From Manduca sexta (taxonomy: Eukaryota > Arthropoda > Insecta > Lepidoptera > Sphingidae): a DNA stretch of 64,000 nucleotides. The position numbers were made by a program, and so were the translations under genes. The stretch spans positions 8,353,116 to 8,417,115 of the forward strand of contig NC_051121.1 in NCBI RefSeq assembly GCF_014839805.1. The letters run 5' to 3'. This document shows, one piece after another, positions 60,228-64,000 of the stretch (positions within the stretch are counted from its first letter, which is position 1; each line of letters opens with the position of its first letter). The notes under the pieces are model-generated. The model was not told the DNA's origin. It worked only from the letters and a program-made list of their open reading frames with translations, and made no database searches.

Positions 60228-60646
60228 CAGGGGGTTATTTTGACATCACGTTACTAAATGAAACCACATACTTATCTACTTAGAAATAACACTTTACAAT
60301 AAGTTACTTGAGCCTTAGATGTAAAATAAAAATGTGAAAGGTTCGAACATAATAAGTATTAATAAAAAGTAAATTTTTAATTTAACGCCACTAATGCCAA
60401 CCTAAAGCCACTAATTCTACTCTAAGAGAATTCGTTGTAGCGACAACGTCATACTTTCAGTCAGAAGTACACTCACGCACACGCCATATTCGCATTAAAC
60501 TACAAAATGATCAAAAAATCAGAAAACTAAAACCAGAATTTTTCGTGAAAATTTCAGTTATTAATGGACGATTTTTTCCACAATGTCAGCAAAGGTGAAG
60601 ACGAGTATATCGTTTTATTTAGTAACACAATGTCAAAATGACCCTG
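60228..60646 (+). mobile_element. TIR element family D, 419 bp
   Basis: It starts cagggggttattttgacatc (one extra G and a t/c change) and ends caatgtcaaaatgaccctg, with TA flanks. Its middle has cctaaagccactaattctac, which matches the site into which the LINE at 32440 inserted in the sister copy. Confidence 0.88.
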
Positions 60647-60663
60647 TATTTAATCAAATTTCT

Positions 60664-61075
60664 TGACTCCCGCGGTGTCGTAGTTGTATTGCGGTCGCGG
60701 TATGAGTACGAATATTGCGCTGAGGTCCCGAGTTTTGAATGCGGTGTCAGGACGCTGAGAACATTGTGACTAGCTTTTTCCACCTTAAAAATAACTTAGT
60801 CGCAGCTCGGTGTCAGGAAGTTCACGGTGTGATATCTTCGTGCCTTAGAAAGCACGTTGGTATAGCGCCTGATCTTTCTCCGGTCATGTTGGATTACTGT
60901 CTCATCGGACTATGAGAGTGAAGGAACAAAGAGAGTGCCTGTGTATTGCGCACGCACTTGTGCACTGTAACATCTCCTACGTACTTGCCTGATCTCCGTT
61001 GAGATTGGTCTGAGTACGTGGCTGATATACATGGAAAAAGTTCCGCCGCGCCGTGGCCAAAGTACGGCTAGAATG
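60664..61075 (+). mobile_element. SINE family B, long form
   Basis: Head tgactcccgcggtgtcgtag and the complete long body ending near cgccgtggccaaagtacgg. It lies 17 bp past the end of a family D element. Confidence 0.85.
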
Positions 61076-61513
61076 GGATCAATATAAATGAACTTTTACA
61101 GGTAAATATATTTACTTGCAATGCATTGGTGATATAATTTTATTTTCACCACCGATAAAAGGTAAAAACGTAAGCACGTAGGTGGAAATTAAAAATATAA
61201 ACCTCTGTAAAACTATTATCGGGAACAAGCAACTCGCTCACCAATAAAAGATAATATAATTCACCTCGCAAACCCATCTTAACTTATGCTATAAATAATA
61301 CTATAAATAAATTGGTTCTGCCAATAGAAACACTATCTCCACTAGATAATAAACCATTTTTGCGAAACGATACATGTACTACATTTTTATAAGTCGATTT
61401 CAGTCTATTTAAAATTGGTTCAAGCTTGATATTCTAGGCTGCTGTAAGATTAAGACAGAAAACAGTTAGAGATCCTTTTAAATAAAAAAAATGTCAAATG
61501 TCCTTGAGTTTTT

Positions 61514-61690
61514 GACTAGCTTTTGCTCGCAGCTTCGCCTGCGTGAATGACTTTTCCGGGATAAGAAGTATCCCATGCTCTTCTTAGAATCTCTAGCAAT
61601 CTCTATACAAAATTTCATCGACATTATCACAGTATTCTTCGAGTTTATCGCGATCAGAGACACGCGCGGCTGGGGGACTTTGTTTTATAA
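61514..61690 (+). mobile_element. RTE-like LINE tail
   Basis: Starts tgactagcttttgctcgcag and has ttttccgggataagaagtat; the interior is degenerate. Confidence 0.55.
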
Positions 61691-64000
61691 TATGTAACGT
61701 TACGTTAAACCTTATTGCTCTTGTCTTAATATTTTTCTTCATAAGTTGCTTACATAAAGCCTTTTACCAGTACCTTACAAATGAGTACCCATATTGTTCC
61801 AAAATTACCAATGCCGTAAGAGTGGATATTATGAATCCGAAATTTTTATTTTAGTGAAATTTCATTAGGATAACATTTTTTTAAAATAAGACGAGTTAAA
61901 AATCTTAAATTACCCAACAAACGAAATTATTACAGAGAAAATGCTAAAATTGATACGTGCTTAATATAGTATGTATTTACGTATCGTACCTTATTCGGAA
62001 ATTTAGTTTCGATTGTATACAAAGATACGATTAAATACCTAATAAACTCCATTCCCAAAATTTTGCTTCCCCTTTTCTTACATAAAGTTCCGAAATGTTA
62101 TCAACGACTATTGAACACCTGTGTTACCCCCTACACTATAAAGTAAGAATCTATTGTCACCGTCACATCAAAAACACATTTATAGGGACGCAGTAATATC
62201 GAATATTCGCACAAACGTGAACGAAAATTCGACCTAACGATCCGGCTGAAGTAGGGCTGAGAGATGTTCGGTATACGAAATCGTAGTTTTCTGGTTAGCT
62301 AGAATTGGTATTACCCATGTCCTAATTGGGTAACTATTCTCTAGAGACAATGAAATAGAATTTATTTCAGTCCCTTTGTCGAAGATACCTAAAACTACTG
62401 CCTAATCTAGAATCAAGCGTACATTTCCCTTTACAAAATTGCCTTTCTCACAAAATGTTGTCAGCCGTTACTAACATTCAAAACAAATAAAACTAAAGCC
62501 CAAAAGCATTTGGTTTATTAGCAAAATGTTTTCTTTAAGATAGAGACGTAGTTACTAACTATTTGACCTAGTTTAGAGCACTGTTTACTCAGAAACTTCA
62601 TCTCAAACCGAAACGTTCAAAAGTATAATAATCATTTTGTTCTCTGTAAGTAATGTTCATAAAAATTAAATTTTCCTTTTATTTTTGTTATAATTAATAA
62701 TATTTTTCAAAGTATTTCAACGTTCTTATTGACATAAGTAGTTTATTTCTTCCTAAAATCAATTTATTATTTAACTTATGGCGAAAAAATATGGGAAAGC
62801 CGAAAGGCGTCGAATATTGGGTACACCACTAATCTTTCCATTTCGTAGACTTGGGTTCAAATAGCCATTTATTCAACACAATATCCTCATAAAGTGTGCA
62901 CGGTGATTTAACGGTATTTCTATACTTTATTCAGAAACTTCTCTGATCAATGGAGTATACCCAGAGTGTCAATACATTACCTACCTCTTATTCTTTGCCT
63001 ACAGCCTTCGTGACGCAACGAAGTCTGAGAATAAGACACCGTAGTTGAGATTTGCATCATAATAATCTAACAATTTAATATTCAGTAGTGAGTATTCCTA
63101 TCGACTTTTTTTATTGTTTCTGATATTATCTGACACATTGCATGCCTGATCTAGTTTAGTAAATTACAGTATTGTTCTGCGCAAGTAGGTAATTTTATAC
63201 ATACCTATCGCAATGTTATACATAGTTTAGAACAATTAGTAATTGCAGTTATTGTCCTTTACGTTGACACTAAGGAATTACAGTATAATTTTTGGTTTAT
63301 TTATTCGTCTTTTAAACTGTTCCATGTTATAAACTTCAATTTAAACGCGGTTAGTAAGCATTTCTATTAGTGATAATGCCTAGGGAGAGTCAAAAGCTAC
63401 TTCTGGTTCGAAGGCCCACCTAATATAGAATCCAAAAAATTAGCCTTATGATTAAATTTCAATCCATCACTAAATATTATTTAAATAATCAAAAAACGAA
63501 AAAACAAAATAATACCTAAAACATGGGTTGCGGGCCGAGTTAGCAAGCGGGCTGTCTTTGGTCTCACTCGTTATTGTAAAAGGACCTTAAAGACTGTTAG
63601 AAATTTGTTAATTAATTTATTTTAAACACTGCCATTTCCAATAGCCCCCTACACCTGTTTTGGTCCCGAAGGTACTGAGACCGTCAGTGGCGAAGGGTGA
63701 AATTTTTCAAAAGGTAACCCGGTGTGAAATATTTGGCGTCAGTTAAGATATCGGGAGCAATTTATGGGAAAACAAAAACTAAGACAACGCATTAGTCTTG
63801 CTTCGAAATCGTCTAACTTTGACATACCTACTAAATTACCTATTATGCGTAAATAATTGAAAAATTTATAAAATCGAACAATAAATGTAGATAATTCTCC
63901 TTCCATTAATTACAAACATAAGTACTTACCTATTAATTTGTTATAAAAGCAACAAAAGTAAGTATTAAAATTATAACCACACTACCTCCAAATAAATATT

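Larger units (their letters stand above)
57555..64000 (-). other. Upstream intron of the receptor gene (partial)
   Basis: This sequence precedes the ECL1 exon. I looked for a donor after a TM1-TM2 frame ending in G and found none, so that exon is probably beyond 64000. The stretch holds a short hairpin (57808), RTE-like tails (58375, 58540), repeat C (59073), a MITE relative (59335), TIR element D (60228), a long SINE B (60664) and an RTE-like tail (61514). 61700-64000 shows nothing named, apart from a short match (63686) to repeat sequence also near 46136. Confidence 0.7.

Noticed and set aside
1..64000. CRISPR array, operon or phage-like region
   Set aside because: There are no regular direct repeats with unique spacers and no tightly packed genes; the window is intron-rich animal DNA.

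Overview
The window is AT-rich insect nuclear DNA, most likely from a moth or butterfly. Two things point there: the one conserved gene is an arthropod-type neuropeptide receptor, and the repeats (tRNA-derived SINEs of the kind called Metulj in Heliconius, R1-type and RTE-type non-LTR retrotransposon pieces, short TIR elements) resemble those I know from lepidopteran genomes. No database was searched.

The only host gene I can support runs on the minus strand across almost the whole window. Five exons at 57554-57464, 48315-48116, 20713-20572, 14869-14766 and 615-432 join in phase, with every boundary a GT..AG site, into an uninterrupted stretch of 239 complete codons. It runs from the first extracellular loop through TM7 of a rhodopsin-class GPCR. 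The TM3-TM4-ECL2 sequence is closest to the insect CAPA (periviscerokinin) receptor, CapaR, and less like the related pyrokinin/PBAN receptors. The N-terminus with TM1-TM2 lies beyond the right edge, and the C-terminal tail beyond the left edge. The introns are about 9.1, 27.4, 5.7 and 14.2 kb.

Layout, left to right. 1-431: 3' intron with a CA/GT microsatellite next to a splice donor. 432-615: TM6-TM7 exon. 616-14765: intron with SINEs, a PIF-like MITE, a tandem duplication and perfect hairpins. 14766-14869: ICL3 exon. 14870-20571: intron with an R1-type LINE tail flanked by a 15-bp duplication. 20572-20713: TM5 exon, with a MITE 20 nt upstream of its acceptor. 20714-48115: the longest intron. 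It holds a 2.2-kb 5'-truncated R1-type LINE nested in a TIR element, a roughly 1.2-kb long-TIR element containing another MITE, a decayed Jockey-like RT fragment, a head-to-head SINE pair and many smaller repeats. 48116-48315: TM3-TM4 exon. 48316-57463: repeat-rich intron. 57464-57554: ECL1/TM3 exon. 57555-64000: upstream intron with more repeats and no exon I could find.

I found no tRNA or rRNA gene, CRISPR array, operon or other intact protein gene. The most useful results are the receptor reconstruction, the closeness of repeats to nearly every splice site, a weak splice donor whose retention would truncate the receptor, and several young-looking nested insertions and perfect hairpins. Nothing here amounts to a new biological system in my reading.
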